A DNA stretch of 64,000 nucleotides, from the NCBI RefSeq assembly GCF_003732665.1, contig NZ_MOBP01000012.1:494325-558324 (forward strand), read 5' to 3'. This document shows, piece after piece, positions 36,537 to 45,365 of the stretch (position 1 is its first letter; each line of letters opens with the position of its first letter). The notes beneath the pieces were generated by a model. It ran no database searches. It saw only the letters and a list, made by a program, of their open reading frames with translations, and was not told where the DNA came from. A program made the position numbers and the translations under genes. This DNA comes from Pseudomonas frederiksbergensis. GTDB lineage: Bacteria; Pseudomonadota; Gammaproteobacteria; Pseudomonadales; Pseudomonadaceae.

Positions 36537-37922
36537 TCAAATTACCGTGACAGCCGCATTCAATATCAACACCACAATCAAACCGACCACGGCTACGATG
36601 GATTGAACCACCGAAATGGTCTTGGTGGCTTCGCCCATAGTCATGCCGAAGGATTCCTTCACCATCCAGAAGCCCGCATGGTTCGCATAGTTGAAGAACA
36701 GCGAGCCGCAGCCTATGGACAAGGCAAGCAGAGGCAGGTTGAGGCTGGGATCAGCACCTGCAAGCGGTGCCAGCAAGCCAGCAGCACCAACAATACCTAC
36801 AGTGGCAGAACCGGTAGATACAGAGAGCAACATCGCGATCAACCAACCCAAGATCAGCGGAGGGAACGCAGACTGCTGAGTCAGGTGCACAATGGCATCG
36901 CCCACCTTGGCGCTGGTCAACATCTCCTGAAAGGCACCACCGCCGGCGATGATCATGATGATTGAGGCGATTGGCTTGAGGCTCTTGCCCAGGGATTCGC
37001 GCAACTGCCCCGCATCGCCGCCCCGCGCGAGTACCAGACTTGCCCCTGCGAACAGCACGCCTAGGAGCATGGCTATCAGGGGATTGCCCAAGAAACTAGC
37101 CATTTTCAGGAACGCATTGCCCTTGGGTAATACCATCTCAGCGACGGCATGAATCAGCATCAGGATCGCCGGTAGCAAGGCTGCCAGCACGCCAAGCCAT
37201 ACGCTGGTGCTTGGTTGATCGTCGGCTTTTTCAGCTAGGGTAAACTGATCTAGCAAAACCTGATCGGGCCGAGTGCTCATGCGCGGCGAAATGAATGCGC
37301 CATAAAGCGGGCCGCCTAAAATCATTGCAGGAATAGCCGCAATGAAGCCATAGAGCATTGTGGGCCCAACCGAGGTTTTGAGCGCGGCGATGGCCGTCAA
37401 GGGGCCAGGGTGCGGCGGTACCATCCCGTGCATGGCTGCAAGTGCCGCAATCACCGGAACACCCACATACACATACGCTGAACCTTTGAAGCGAGCCTGG
37501 CTTTCCAGCTTTCGCGCCACGCTGAATATCAGCGGCAGCATGATCACCAAGCCCACCTCGAAAAACATGGGAATGCCAATTACAAATGCAACCATCATCA
37601 TGGCCCAAGGAATCATCCGATCCGATGTTCGCCTGAGGATGACCTCGGCGACCTGCTCTGTGACGCCTGCGTCAGCAAGAATTTTGCCTAGCATCGCTCC
37701 AAGCGCAATTACGACCCCCACTGCCCCCAGTGTCTTTCCGGCGCCGGTCATCAAGTGGGAGACGATGTTTTCTGGCTCCATACTGGTTGCAAAGCCAACG
37801 CCGACGGAAACTACCAGCAAGGCCAGGAGCGGGTGCATTTTGAGACGCGACACGATGAGCGCCACCAGCACCAGGACGCTCACCAATGCGGTCAGTAAGA
37901 GGTCTATATCTAAAGGAGTCAT
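36537..37922 (-). CDS. GntP-family gluconate/sugar-acid:H+ symporter
   Basis: A 461-residue inner-membrane permease with about 12 hydrophobic segments. It carries the GntP signatures GAGKTLGAVGVVIALGAMLG, FEVGLVIMLPLIF, HGMVPPHPGPLTAI and TGSATVGIVGAAGL. It imports gluconate or related hydroxy acids. The ATG at 37922 overlaps the stop of a 47-codon frame (ATGA). The amidohydrolase and MFS genes upstream on the same strand suggest a shared role in taking up and opening a lactone or aromatic-derived acid. Confidence 0.88.
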   Translation of the reverse strand: MTPLDIDLLLTALVSVLVLVALIVSRLKMHPLLALLVVSVGVGFATSMEPENIVSHLMTGAGKTLGAVGVVIALGAMLGKILADAGVTEQVAEVILRRTSDRMIPWAMMMVAFVIGIPMFFEVGLVIMLPLIFSVARKLESQARFKGSAYVYVGVPVIAALAAMHGMVPPHPGPLTAIAALKTSVGPTMLYGFIAAIPAMILGGPLYGAFISPRMSTRPDQVLLDQFTLAEKADDQPSTSVWLGVLAALLPAILMLIHAVAEMVLPKGNAFLKMASFLGNPLIAMLLGVLFAGASLVLARGGDAGQLRESLGKSLKPIASIIMIIAGGGAFQEMLTSAKVGDAIVHLTQQSAFPPLILGWLIAMLLSVSTGSATVGIVGAAGLLAPLAGADPSLNLPLLALSIGCGSLFFNYANHAGFWMVKESFGMTMGEATKTISVVQSIVAVVGLIVVLILNAAVTVI

Positions 37923-38062
37923 GAAAGGATCTCGGTTGGGCTGGCGCTCAAACTGCACTCAGATTTGAAAGAGAAGTTTGAAACCGTAATGCCTGTCTGC
38001 GCACGCGATAAACCAAGCATCGTTTGGGTGCTTTCAACTTCGCCATTGGATGACGTGTTCAT
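37919..38062 (-). CDS. Possible 47-residue leader ORF coupled to the GntP gene
   Basis: The frame MNTSSNGEVESTQTMLGLSR...ASPTEILS ends in a TGA that overlaps the GntP ATG (ATGA) and has GAGAGTG before its start. It could be a translated leader or the remnant of a lost gene. The rest of the gap (38063-38216) shows nothing. Confidence 0.3.
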   Translation of the reverse strand: MNTSSNGEVESTQTMLGLSRAQTGITVSNFSFKSECSLSASPTEILS

Positions 38063-38216
38063 GGAATCCACTCTCTTGTAATTGGAATAGCTGCTGTTAC
38101 GCAGAACCTTTCGATGCGGCACGAGAGGTTTGACTGCAACGTCGCACTTCAAACGTTCTGTATGTATTCGTTTAAAGGGTGACATGAATGGTCATCTGCA
38201 AATGCAGGCGTAAATT

Positions 38217-39071
38217 TCAGCTTTCGCCTTTTGCAAAACCGAATAACCTTCGAGGAGCTTGCACTAGCAGCGAATAGCTAACTTGCGTCGAACACTTCAG
38301 GGCTTGCAACTGATCGACTACGGTGCTGAAACCGATGCTTTGCTCATGCTGCGTATGCGGCCAGTCGCTGCCCCACACCAACTGGCGAAGGCCGAAACTT
38401 TGCTCCAGCAGCGGTAATGCCATTCGAGCGAAATTGATGTTCTGTTGCGGCGTACCTCCCAAACGATAGATTCCCGATACCTTGATCCAGATCGAACCTT
38501 TCGATCCCAACTCCAGTAACTCGCAAAACCCGGGCTGATCGACGCCCGAATTGGCATCTGGCCGACCAAAGTGATCAATCACCAACTTCAAACCGAACGG
38601 CGTCAATTGATGGATCAGTCCCGGCAGATCCTTTACCTCCCGATGCAACTCGACATGCCAGTCAAGATCAGCAATGTGGCTGAAAAACTCTCTCCAGGCA
38701 CTGTTACGAAAATCAGGTAACGCCTTACCCATCAGGTTCAAGCGGACGCCGACCACGCCCAGGTAATCCATGTCATTCAACATGGCGCGACTGACGCCTG
38801 GTTCCAGCACAACCACGCCTCGCAACTGATCCGGCGCTTGCCTCAACGCCGCCAGCAAGTAGCTATTGTCGGTGCCGAGAAAGCTCGGTTGCACCAATAC
38901 GCCATGACTCAGACCATGAGCGTGCAAGTGCGTCAGATACTGCTCAAGCGTGGCATCGTAATCAGGGGTATAGCGCCGCGCACCGACCAGATTCAGCTCA
39001 CGGCTAAACACATGAGCATGGGAGTCGATGCCGGTGATCGGCGTAGAACAGGTGTCAGTCATAGCGTTCAT
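38217..39071 (-). CDS. Amidohydrolase, 2-pyrone-4,6-dicarboxylate lactonase (LigI)-like
   Basis: A 284-residue Amidohydro_2 barrel with DSHAHVF, VLVQPSFLGTDNSYLL, LVIDHFGRP and WGSDWPHTQHE. This set is typical of the LigI/PDC-lactonase group, whose members hydrolyse lactones of di- or tricarboxylates. The substrate is not certain. It lies 19 bp downstream of an MFS importer gene and upstream of GntP, as one operon. Confidence 0.82.
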   Translation of the reverse strand: MNAMTDTCSTPITGIDSHAHVFSRELNLVGARRYTPDYDATLEQYLTHLHAHGLSHGVLVQPSFLGTDNSYLLAALRQAPDQLRGVVVLEPGVSRAMLNDMDYLGVVGVRLNLMGKALPDFRNSAWREFFSHIADLDWHVELHREVKDLPGLIHQLTPFGLKLVIDHFGRPDANSGVDQPGFCELLELGSKGSIWIKVSGIYRLGGTPQQNINFARMALPLLEQSFGLRQLVWGSDWPHTQHEQSIGFSTVVDQLQALKCSTQVSYSLLVQAPRRLFGFAKGES

Positions 39072-39090
39072 CTATAGAAGGTAAAGGGCA

Positions 39091-40380
39091 TCAGGCCCGC
39101 GCACTCTCGTTGCCGTTGACCGTTGCTGGCACCGATGCACTCGAAGCTTCGAGGCTGCGTCCACGGGTTTCCGGCAGACAAAGTGCCGCGATCACCGCCA
39201 CGCCATAGGCAATCCCTGCGTCGATGCCAATCGCCGACCCCAAGGACATGGAGTCGCTCATGTGACCGACCAGGAACGGGAATACGGCAGAGAGCACCCG
39301 GCCAAAGTTGTAGCAGAAACCGACACCGGCACCGCGCACATCCGCTGGATACAGCTCGTTGAACAGTGCGCCAAGGCTCGCGGGAATACCGGCCGCGAAA
39401 AAGCCGAGCGGGAACCCCAGGAACAGCATCTGGGTATTGGTCAGCGGCAGGAACACATAACACTGCACCGTGACGACACAGCACAGCGCGAACAGCACGA
39501 TGTTTTTGCGACGACCAATACGGTCGATCAAAAACCCGCTGACCACGCACCCACACCAGAAGGCGAAGATGATCACCGCTAGGTAGCCGCCAGAGTTCAA
39601 CACAGACAAGTTGCGCTCGGTCTTGAGAAACGTCGGCAGCCATGTCATCACCGCGTGGTATCCGCCGTGGGCACCCAGGCCCAACAGACCACCGAACAAC
39701 GTCACGCGGATCAGTTCGGGGCGGAAAATACCAGACAGGGATTTAAAGAAACTTTGCGGTATTGCGTTTTCTTTTTGCAGGCGCTGGAAGCTGTCGGGCT
39801 CCTCGACATTTCGGCGTACCCAGATGATGAGGAACGAGGGAAGCAACCCGACAAGGAACATCACACGCCAAGCCATGTCCTGCGGCACAAAGGAGTAAAT
39901 CAACGTAAACACTCCCACCGCCAGCCCCCAACCCACGGCCCAGGCGCTTTGGACAGTACCCATTACTTTGCCGCGATACTGCGGATTGATAGTTTCGGCC
40001 ATCAATACAGCACCTGCTGCCCACTCGCCGCCGATACCAAAACCCTGTAGCGCCTTGACGATCAAGAGTTGGTTAAAGCCGGTTACGAATGCGGAGAGAA
40101 AAGTAAAAAAGGAGAACCACAAAATCATCCACTGCAACGTGCGCACGCGGCCATACCGGTCGGACAACGTTCCCCCTACCCAACCGCCGATGGCCGACGT
40201 GACCAGGGTGACGCCACTGATCAACCCCGCATCGCCCTTGGTCAGGGCGAAAGCGGCGATCAAAGCCGGAATCGCCAAGCCAAACATTTGTACTTCCAGC
40301 GCGTCGAGCGACCATCCGCCGAAGCAGGCCCAAAACGTTTTGCGCTCCCGAGGAGTGACTTGGCGATACCAGCTAAACAT
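39091..40380 (-). CDS. MFS transporter (aromatic-acid/sialate-type, SHS-like)
   Basis: A 429-residue 12-helix MFS protein with GGWSLDALEVQMFGLAIPAL in helix 1, GTLSDRYGRVRTLQ between helices 2 and 3, GIGGEWAAGAVLMAE in helix 4-5 and DRIGRRKN in the mid loop. These features match proton symporters for organic or aromatic acids. AGGA lies upstream of the ATG. It is the first gene of the operon with the LigI-like lactonase and GntP; the GntR gene lies 135 bp further upstream in the same direction. Confidence 0.88.
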   Translation of the reverse strand: MFSWYRQVTPRERKTFWACFGGWSLDALEVQMFGLAIPALIAAFALTKGDAGLISGVTLVTSAIGGWVGGTLSDRYGRVRTLQWMILWFSFFTFLSAFVTGFNQLLIVKALQGFGIGGEWAAGAVLMAETINPQYRGKVMGTVQSAWAVGWGLAVGVFTLIYSFVPQDMAWRVMFLVGLLPSFLIIWVRRNVEEPDSFQRLQKENAIPQSFFKSLSGIFRPELIRVTLFGGLLGLGAHGGYHAVMTWLPTFLKTERNLSVLNSGGYLAVIIFAFWCGCVVSGFLIDRIGRRKNIVLFALCCVVTVQCYVFLPLTNTQMLFLGFPLGFFAAGIPASLGALFNELYPADVRGAGVGFCYNFGRVLSAVFPFLVGHMSDSMSLGSAIGIDAGIAYGVAVIAALCLPETRGRSLEASSASVPATVNGNESARA

Positions 40381-40515
40381 GATTCTTATCCTTATAGGTG
40401 GAACGTGAGGCAGCCGAGAGCGAACCGCGCCGCTACGGGGCCAGTCATGACAATCAAAACAATGAAACCAGCAACGACCGAGCCGTCGCTGAGTGATCCG
40501 CTACCCAGGCATGGG

Positions 40516-41247
40516 TTAGCGAATATCCACGCTGTAGCGAAAGTGCTCGGCATGCCCGCGAGAACGACGCCACTCCAGCGGCGCACCGGCGTAATCGCGC
40601 GCTAAGCGTTCGATGACCACCACCGGGCTGTTGACAGGGACTTGCAGCAATCGCGCATGCACGTCATTCACGGATTCGGCAGTGAGCGTTTCTTCGGCAT
40701 AGGCGACAACCTGCCCGCAGACCTCTTCGTAGATCGGATACAGCAGCGGCCCTTTGTTACTCAGGTCGATTTCTAGCAATGCCTCAAAGCGGTTACGCGG
40801 CAGCCAGATTTCTTCTGCGAGCACGGGCTGAACATCAAGAAGACGAACCCGGACTATGCGAATGACCGGCGACTCAACAGGCAGGCCCAACGCCTGGGCC
40901 ACCGCCGAGGGCGCGGCTACCGGCTCTATGGACAGGATGCGACTTTCCGGCACCTGGCGTTCGCCGGCAGCGGTTTGAAAACGGAAGAAACGAAACAGCG
41001 ACGATTGAAACTGCGGCCGGCGAATGAAAGTGCCTCGACCTTGCTGTCGCTCCAGGATGCCCTCACTGACCAACGCGTCGACCGCTTTGCGCACGGTGCC
41101 AGTGGACAGTTGGTATTCCGCTGAAAGCGCCGCTTCGGTGGGAATGGCCTCTCCCGGGCGCCAGCGATTGTTGGCGATTTGCTCAGCCAAGTGGTCACGC
41201 AGGCGTTGGTAAAGTGGCAGGCGAACATCACTGGATAGAGAATTCAT
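40516..41247 (-). CDS. GntR/HutC-family regulator (UTRA domain)
   Basis: A 243-residue protein: N-terminal winged helix (LYQRLRDHLAEQIANNRWRP, TEAALSAEYQLSTGTVRKAV, GILERQQGRGTFI) and C-terminal UTRA effector domain (EEIWLPRNRFEALLE ... YAEETLTAESVNDVHARLLQ). AAGGTG precedes the ATG. Likely controls the MFS/lactonase/GntP operon. The 135 bp between it and the MFS gene should hold the operon promoter. Confidence 0.88.
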   Translation of the reverse strand: MNSLSSDVRLPLYQRLRDHLAEQIANNRWRPGEAIPTEAALSAEYQLSTGTVRKAVDALVSEGILERQQGRGTFIRRPQFQSSLFRFFRFQTAAGERQVPESRILSIEPVAAPSAVAQALGLPVESPVIRIVRVRLLDVQPVLAEEIWLPRNRFEALLEIDLSNKGPLLYPIYEEVCGQVVAYAEETLTAESVNDVHARLLQVPVNSPVVVIERLARDYAGAPLEWRRSRGHAEHFRYSVDIR

Positions 41248-41490
41248 CGACTTTATTCACCTTGTTATCTAGTCATCTATATGAATCTTGTGACGAGTAT
41301 TTCTCCAGACGACTTGGCTGTCAAGGAGGGGCACGGCCCCTTACTGACGAATGGTGAACCATCGCCAAGCAAGCTTACGTCAAGCCAGCTCTGTGATTCG
41401 CAATGTCGACTTTCCCAATCCCTTCAAAATCCCAAGCAGATTTTTCTGCAGTGAAATGCCATTAACGAAATGCCATTAACTATGGGCAAT

Positions 41491-41516
41491 AAAAAGGGCC
41501 CTTGCGGGCCTTTTTT
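41491..41516 (-). terminator. Rho-independent terminator in R2
   Basis: GGCCC/GGGCC stem with a GCAA loop flanked by A5 and T6, so it can work in both directions. It corresponds to the mvaT terminator position. Confidence 0.7.
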
Positions 41517-41711
41517 GTACTCAAACCAAATTCACTTGGTCAGCCAAGACTCGACGGTGTCCGTACTTTCCATCCGTTCTCATGCTGCTACGCTCTCCTC
41601 TTCCACGGAGGATTCGCGATGCCAAATTCAGACCTGTTGCCTTCCCTGCTGTTCAAGATCAACGAAAACCAACTCGCCCTAGAAGCGGCAATCATGGAGC
41701 TCAAGGGTTGA
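41491..41711 (-). repeat. mvaT 3'-end repeat R2 (terminator, tail and small-gene start)
   Basis: The block starts with a good terminator for minus-strand transcription (AAAAAGGGCCCTTGCGGGCC then T6, 41491-41516). Then 41532-41558 encodes TVESWLTK-stop on the minus strand. A segment shared with R3 follows (TACTTTCCATCCGTTCTCAT), leading into a small plus-strand gene. The order is the same in R3. Confidence 0.8.
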
Positions 41712-41823
41712 GCAACGCGGCTCAGCAGAAGTCGCAGGGAATGTTCGCGGTGCGTTGGACACGATCAGCAGGGACGAGGAGTTCATAAACATGACGCTCG
41801 AAATGCTGATGACGCCGGAATGA
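41619..41823 (+). pseudogene. Small conserved protein, frameshifted copy
   Basis: GGAG precedes MPNSDLLPSLLFKINENQLA and LEAAIMELKG-stop. Shifting frame one base after the Lys gives VEQRGSAEVAGNVRGALDTI and SRDEEFINMTLEMLMTPE-stop at 41823, so the parent was a protein of about 68 residues. The same gene start occurs in R3 (46254). Function unknown. Confidence 0.65.
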
Positions 41824-41869
41824 TTTCTTCATTACAGGCAGCTGAGGGTTGAAAAGCGGCCATAACGCG

Positions 41870-42442
41870 TCAGGGCTGCGTTGTCGGAATAAGCCCCGCT
41901 TCCCGGTAGCTGAGAATCAGCTCATCGAATAGGCCAATATCGAGCCGAGTCCGGGCAATCAATTGAGCTCCGGCAACGGAGGTGTAAATGGCGCGGGCAC
42001 GTCGTTCACAGCTTTCTGCGCTGCCCATTCCTGCGTCAGCCAGCACCTCCGTCAGCCACTTCACATTGATGTCTGCAAACGCCTTGACCTCGCGCCTGAC
42101 CTCCTCGGGCAAGTCTTCATATTCTGCTGCCATGAAGCTGGACAGACACAGCCTGTTGCCGTCTTCCAGCGATGTTCGAAAGATCGACGGGTAGATTTCC
42201 AGGCAACGAATCGGATCGGGGTTCGACTCGCGAATCTCTTGCAAAACGCTGGCGGTGTCTTGCCAGTAGCGTGCAGCAACTGCGACGCCAAGGTCGGCCT
42301 TGCTCGAAAAGTGGTAATAGATACTCGCGTTTTTGATCCCCACCTCTTCACCGATGCTTCGAAAATTTATGCCGTTGTATCCATGCCTCTGCGCCGCCGT
42401 TTTCGCAGCCTCTAAGATGGCTTCCCGCGCGTTCACGCTCAC
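41870..42442 (-). CDS. TetR-family repressor
   Basis: 190 residues from a GTG at 42442 (VSVNAREAILEAAKTAAQRH); longer frames run through the operators and promoter. HTH: INFRSIGEEVGIKNASIYYHFSSK. The C-terminal ligand domain is of the YcdC/NemR-like size. Divergent from a GST gene, with two CTGCC-N8-GGCAG type palindromes in between, so it probably represses the GST and itself in response to an electrophile. Confidence 0.82.
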   Translation of the reverse strand: MSVNAREAILEAAKTAAQRHGYNGINFRSIGEEVGIKNASIYYHFSSKADLGVAVAARYWQDTASVLQEIRESNPDPIRCLEIYPSIFRTSLEDGNRLCLSSFMAAEYEDLPEEVRREVKAFADINVKWLTEVLADAGMGSAESCERRARAIYTSVAGAQLIARTRLDIGLFDELILSYREAGLIPTTQP

Positions 42443-42496
42443 GTTTGTGTCCTCAGGTTGTCCGATTAGGCGAATTCTACTCGCAGCCTTGGCTAA

Positions 42497-42514
42497 CTGC
42501 CAACTGGAAGGCAG
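42497..42514. promoter_or_regulatory. Putative TetR operator 1
   Basis: CTGCCaactggaaGGCAG, a 5-8-5 palindrome just upstream of the GST -35 box. It shares its core with operator 2. Confidence 0.6.
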
Positions 42515-42517
42515 GTA

Positions 42518-42546
42518 TTGACAACGCAAAAACAAACGCCCAATCT
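42518..42546 (+). promoter_or_regulatory. Promoter of the GST gene
   Basis: Consensus -35 TTGACA (42518-42523), 17-base spacer, and a weak -10 CAATCT (42541-42546). It is bracketed by the two palindromes. Confidence 0.5.
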
Positions 42547-42550
42547 TTGC

Positions 42551-42568
42551 CTACCAACTGACAGGCAG
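42551..42568. promoter_or_regulatory. Putative TetR operator 2
   Basis: CTACCaactgacaGGCAG, offset from operator 1 by 54 bases (about five helical turns). It overlaps the ribosome-binding region of the GST gene, so a bound repressor would block both initiation and clearance. Confidence 0.6.
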
Positions 42569-42577
42569 GTAATTATT

Positions 42578-43279
42578 ATGAACTCTTCAAAACCGCAGTT
42601 AGACGCAGCCACGCTCCCTATGATGAAAATCCACGATTGGTTCGATGGCCCCTACCCCGCTCGCGTGCGCATCGCTTTGGCAGAAAAAGGCATGCTTTCC
42701 CGAATCGAATTTGTATCGGTCAACCTCTGGACAGGCGAACACAAGAAACCGGAGTTTCTGGCCATCAATTACTCCGGAACGCTACCCGTACTGGAGTTGA
42801 ATGAAGGAACGTTCATTGCGGAGTGCATGGCCATTACTCAGTACCTGGACGCACTGGATGGTAGCCCCACCCTTACTGGGCAAACGCCTGTAGAGAAGGG
42901 CTTCATCCACATGATGACCAAGCGTGCTGAAATCGAGTTTCTCGATGCAGTCAGCGTGTACTTCCATCACGCTACCCCGGGCCTTGGGCCGCAGGTTGAG
43001 CTTTATCAAAACGCCGAATGGGGTGGCCGCATGCGCGACAAGGCGGTCAGGGGCATGCACTATTTCGATAGCCTACTCAAACATCAGCCCTTTGTTGCCG
43101 GTGACAAGTTTTCGATGGCCGATATTGCGGTTCTGGGGGGCATGATTTTCGCTTCGCTGGTCAAACTCCACGTGCCTGATGAATGTGACGCGTTGCGGGC
43201 ATGGCACGCCAGGATGCAAGAAAGACCGAGCGTGCAGGAATGGCGAGCGATGGTTGAGCGTGGCGCGCCGCAAAGTTGA
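42578..43279 (+). CDS. Glutathione S-transferase
   Basis: A 233-residue GST: thioredoxin-like N-domain (IHDWFDGPYPARVRIALAEK, GTLPVLELNEGTFIAECMAI) and an all-helical C-domain (FVAGDKFSMADIAVLGGMIF). It conjugates or reduces electrophiles with glutathione in the cytosol. The start at 42578 follows the operator; the longer frame from 42518 would cover the promoter. Its regulator is the divergent TetR. Confidence 0.88.
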   Translation: MNSSKPQLDAATLPMMKIHDWFDGPYPARVRIALAEKGMLSRIEFVSVNLWTGEHKKPEFLAINYSGTLPVLELNEGTFIAECMAITQYLDALDGSPTLTGQTPVEKGFIHMMTKRAEIEFLDAVSVYFHHATPGLGPQVELYQNAEWGGRMRDKAVRGMHYFDSLLKHQPFVAGDKFSMADIAVLGGMIFASLVKLHVPDECDALRAWHARMQERPSVQEWRAMVERGAPQS

Positions 43280-43695
43280 GGGTAACGTGCATCTGCCATC
43301 CCTGACCCGGATGGCGGATGCAGTTCAGTACGAACTGATAAGGCGCTTCGGCTACATTTTGAATGGTTGGGTGACTGGCAGCTTTCGGCCAATAGCTCGG
43401 TTAAAGTGCACGACTTAGTCTTGTCGTTGCCATCCGGACAGAGCCTGAAAGTTCTAAAAACCCGCCAAACTGGGTCAGTGATATTCAGCTGCTGGCTCAA
43501 TTCGGCGTCGGAGCAAACACAGCGGCTCTACAAAGGCCACGTTGACACCCGAAAACCTTGCGCACGTCTATGGGTTCGATTGCAGCGCGCTGATGGTCGA
43601 CGCAGGTGCACTCACAGCAATCTATCCAGTGTCAGTACTTAAGCAAGCGAGCAGGATTAGTGGTTTTACATGCTTTCGATTTTTTCGCAAAAACA
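43280..43695. other. Intergenic, no gene recognised
   Basis: Contains a GACTGGCAGCTTTCGGCC segment of a kind often seen in pseudomonad non-coding DNA, and short frames without support. Both flanking genes point into it, so it should contain their transcript ends; no clear hairpin was seen. Confidence 0.35.
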
Positions 43696-44595
43696 CTAAC
43701 CAATAGGACTGATCTTGATACGATCAATCAACCACCGCCCAGCAGGCCCTGGAAATGTGCTGGTTGCATGAACCGCTGAAATATCGATCTTTACCCCCTC
43801 CCTGGGAATGCTCTCGACGTCCAGCATCACCAAGCTGCCCGCCGCCAAATCTTGCTCGATCATGTGCAACGGCATACTGCCCCAACCCACACCATCTTTC
43901 AGAAAAGCATACTTGGTTGAAAGATCGGCCAAACGCCAAGTCAGTGGCGACATCACGCCATAATCCTGTCCTGCCAACATTTCCGAGCGATCGGTTAAAA
44001 CCAACTGAATATGCGTGGACAGTTCGCGCTTGGAGATTTTGCCACTGAGTCGTGACAACGGATGGTCGACGGCGGCTACCATCACCAGGGAGAACTCGCC
44101 AATGCGCTCGCTGGACAGGGTGGGGAAATTGATGGGCAACGATGCAAGGATGCCCAGGCTGCAACGGCCATCCAATATAGGCTGATAGCCAGCGCCAAGG
44201 CCTTCGACGAACATTTTTAGACGGGTCAGCGGGAAGCGCTCGGCAAACTCTTTGACCACCGCCGTAATCGCCGAGGTGGGGAAGAACACATCCACCACCA
44301 CCGACAATTCCGGTTCAAGCCCAGAAGCCATGAGCTTGGCGCGCGCCTTCAGGGTGTCCACGCCAGAGACGATGTTGCGCGCATCCGTTAGCAACAGTGC
44401 ACCTTGCGGCGTTAGTTTCGGAAAACGTCCGGAGCGGTCGAACAGCACGACGCCGATCTGATCCTCCAGACCTCCGACCCAGCAACTCACCGCCGACTGC
44501 ACTCTATTGAGTTTTCTGGCCGCCGCCGAAAAGCTGCCTTCATCCACCGCTGTGATGAAGGTTCTGAGCTGATCAAGTGATACGCCGTCGAGCAT
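43696..44595 (-). CDS. LysR-family transcriptional regulator
   Basis: A 299-residue LysR starting MLDGVSLDQLRTFITAVDEG, with GGAGG just upstream of the ATG at 44595. HTH: SFSAAARKLNRVQSAVSCWV. The effector domain starts near 95. Divergent from azoreductase/F420-reductase-like genes with a 122 bp gap, so it probably activates them. Confidence 0.88.
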   Translation of the reverse strand: MLDGVSLDQLRTFITAVDEGSFSAAARKLNRVQSAVSCWVGGLEDQIGVVLFDRSGRFPKLTPQGALLLTDARNIVSGVDTLKARAKLMASGLEPELSVVVDVFFPTSAITAVVKEFAERFPLTRLKMFVEGLGAGYQPILDGRCSLGILASLPINFPTLSSERIGEFSLVMVAAVDHPLSRLSGKISKRELSTHIQLVLTDRSEMLAGQDYGVMSPLTWRLADLSTKYAFLKDGVGWGSMPLHMIEQDLAAGSLVMLDVESIPREGVKIDISAVHATSTFPGPAGRWLIDRIKISPIG

Positions 44596-44717
44596 TGCAC
44601 CTCCGCACCATCTCAAATATAGATACTGCCCATCTCAATATACCGTCTTTTCAGATGTACTAAAGAGCCTCATCTTCTCGTGGACGCTTTAACCCACACG
44701 ACAAAGGTGACTTAGCC

Positions 44718-45326
44718 ATGCAAATTCTCCACCTAGATTCCAGCATTTTGGGCGCAGCTTCGGTCAGCCGCATCCTGTCTTCCAACATCGTCGCGCGCCT
44801 GGTAGCTCTGCACCCTGGAAGTACCGTGATCTACAGGGATCTCGCGCGCGATCCTGCCTTGCATCTTTCCAGTGAACATCTTGCAGCCTGGCAGGGCGCC
44901 GGGGCCGCAGATGCCAAGCTTACGGAAGACCTCTTCAAGGGCAGCGCTTATCTGGAAGAACTGCAGGAGTCGCAGATCGTTGTCATCGGTACACCAATGT
45001 ACAACCTCACAATCCCTACACCGCTCAAGGCGTGGATCGACCGCATCGCGCTAGTGGGCAAAACCTTTCACTACACCGCCAATGGCCCTGAAGGCTTGTT
45101 GAAAAATAAGCAGGCTTACATCGCCTCATCTCGCGGTGGCATGTACTCCCCGGGGAGCCCTGCCGCTCCTCTTGAGCATCAGGAAAGCTATCTGATCGGT
45201 CTGCTGGGCTTCCTCGGCATCAGTGAACCTAAGGTCATCCGAGCAGAAGGCCTAGCTATTAGTGCACAGGTCAAAGACGCCGCTATCGCCCGCGCACTTG
45301 AAGACGTTGCCGCCATCAGCGCGTGA
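44718..45326 (+). CDS. azoR: FMN-dependent NADH:azo/quinone reductase
   Basis: A 202-residue flavodoxin-like AzoR: LHLDSSILGAASVSRILSSN, VVIGTPMYNLTIPTPLKAWI, ASSRGGMYSPGSPA and the C-terminal LGFLGISEPKVIRAEGL. It reduces quinones or azo compounds by two electrons with NADH. GGTGA precedes the ATG. Followed after 39 bp by a second reductase-like gene under the same LysR. Confidence 0.9.
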   Translation: MQILHLDSSILGAASVSRILSSNIVARLVALHPGSTVIYRDLARDPALHLSSEHLAAWQGAGAADAKLTEDLFKGSAYLEELQESQIVVIGTPMYNLTIPTPLKAWIDRIALVGKTFHYTANGPEGLLKNKQAYIASSRGGMYSPGSPAAPLEHQESYLIGLLGFLGISEPKVIRAEGLAISAQVKDAAIARALEDVAAISA

Positions 45327-45365
45327 TGACCTCCCCTACCTTCCATCTTTACTGAGGCTTAAGAA

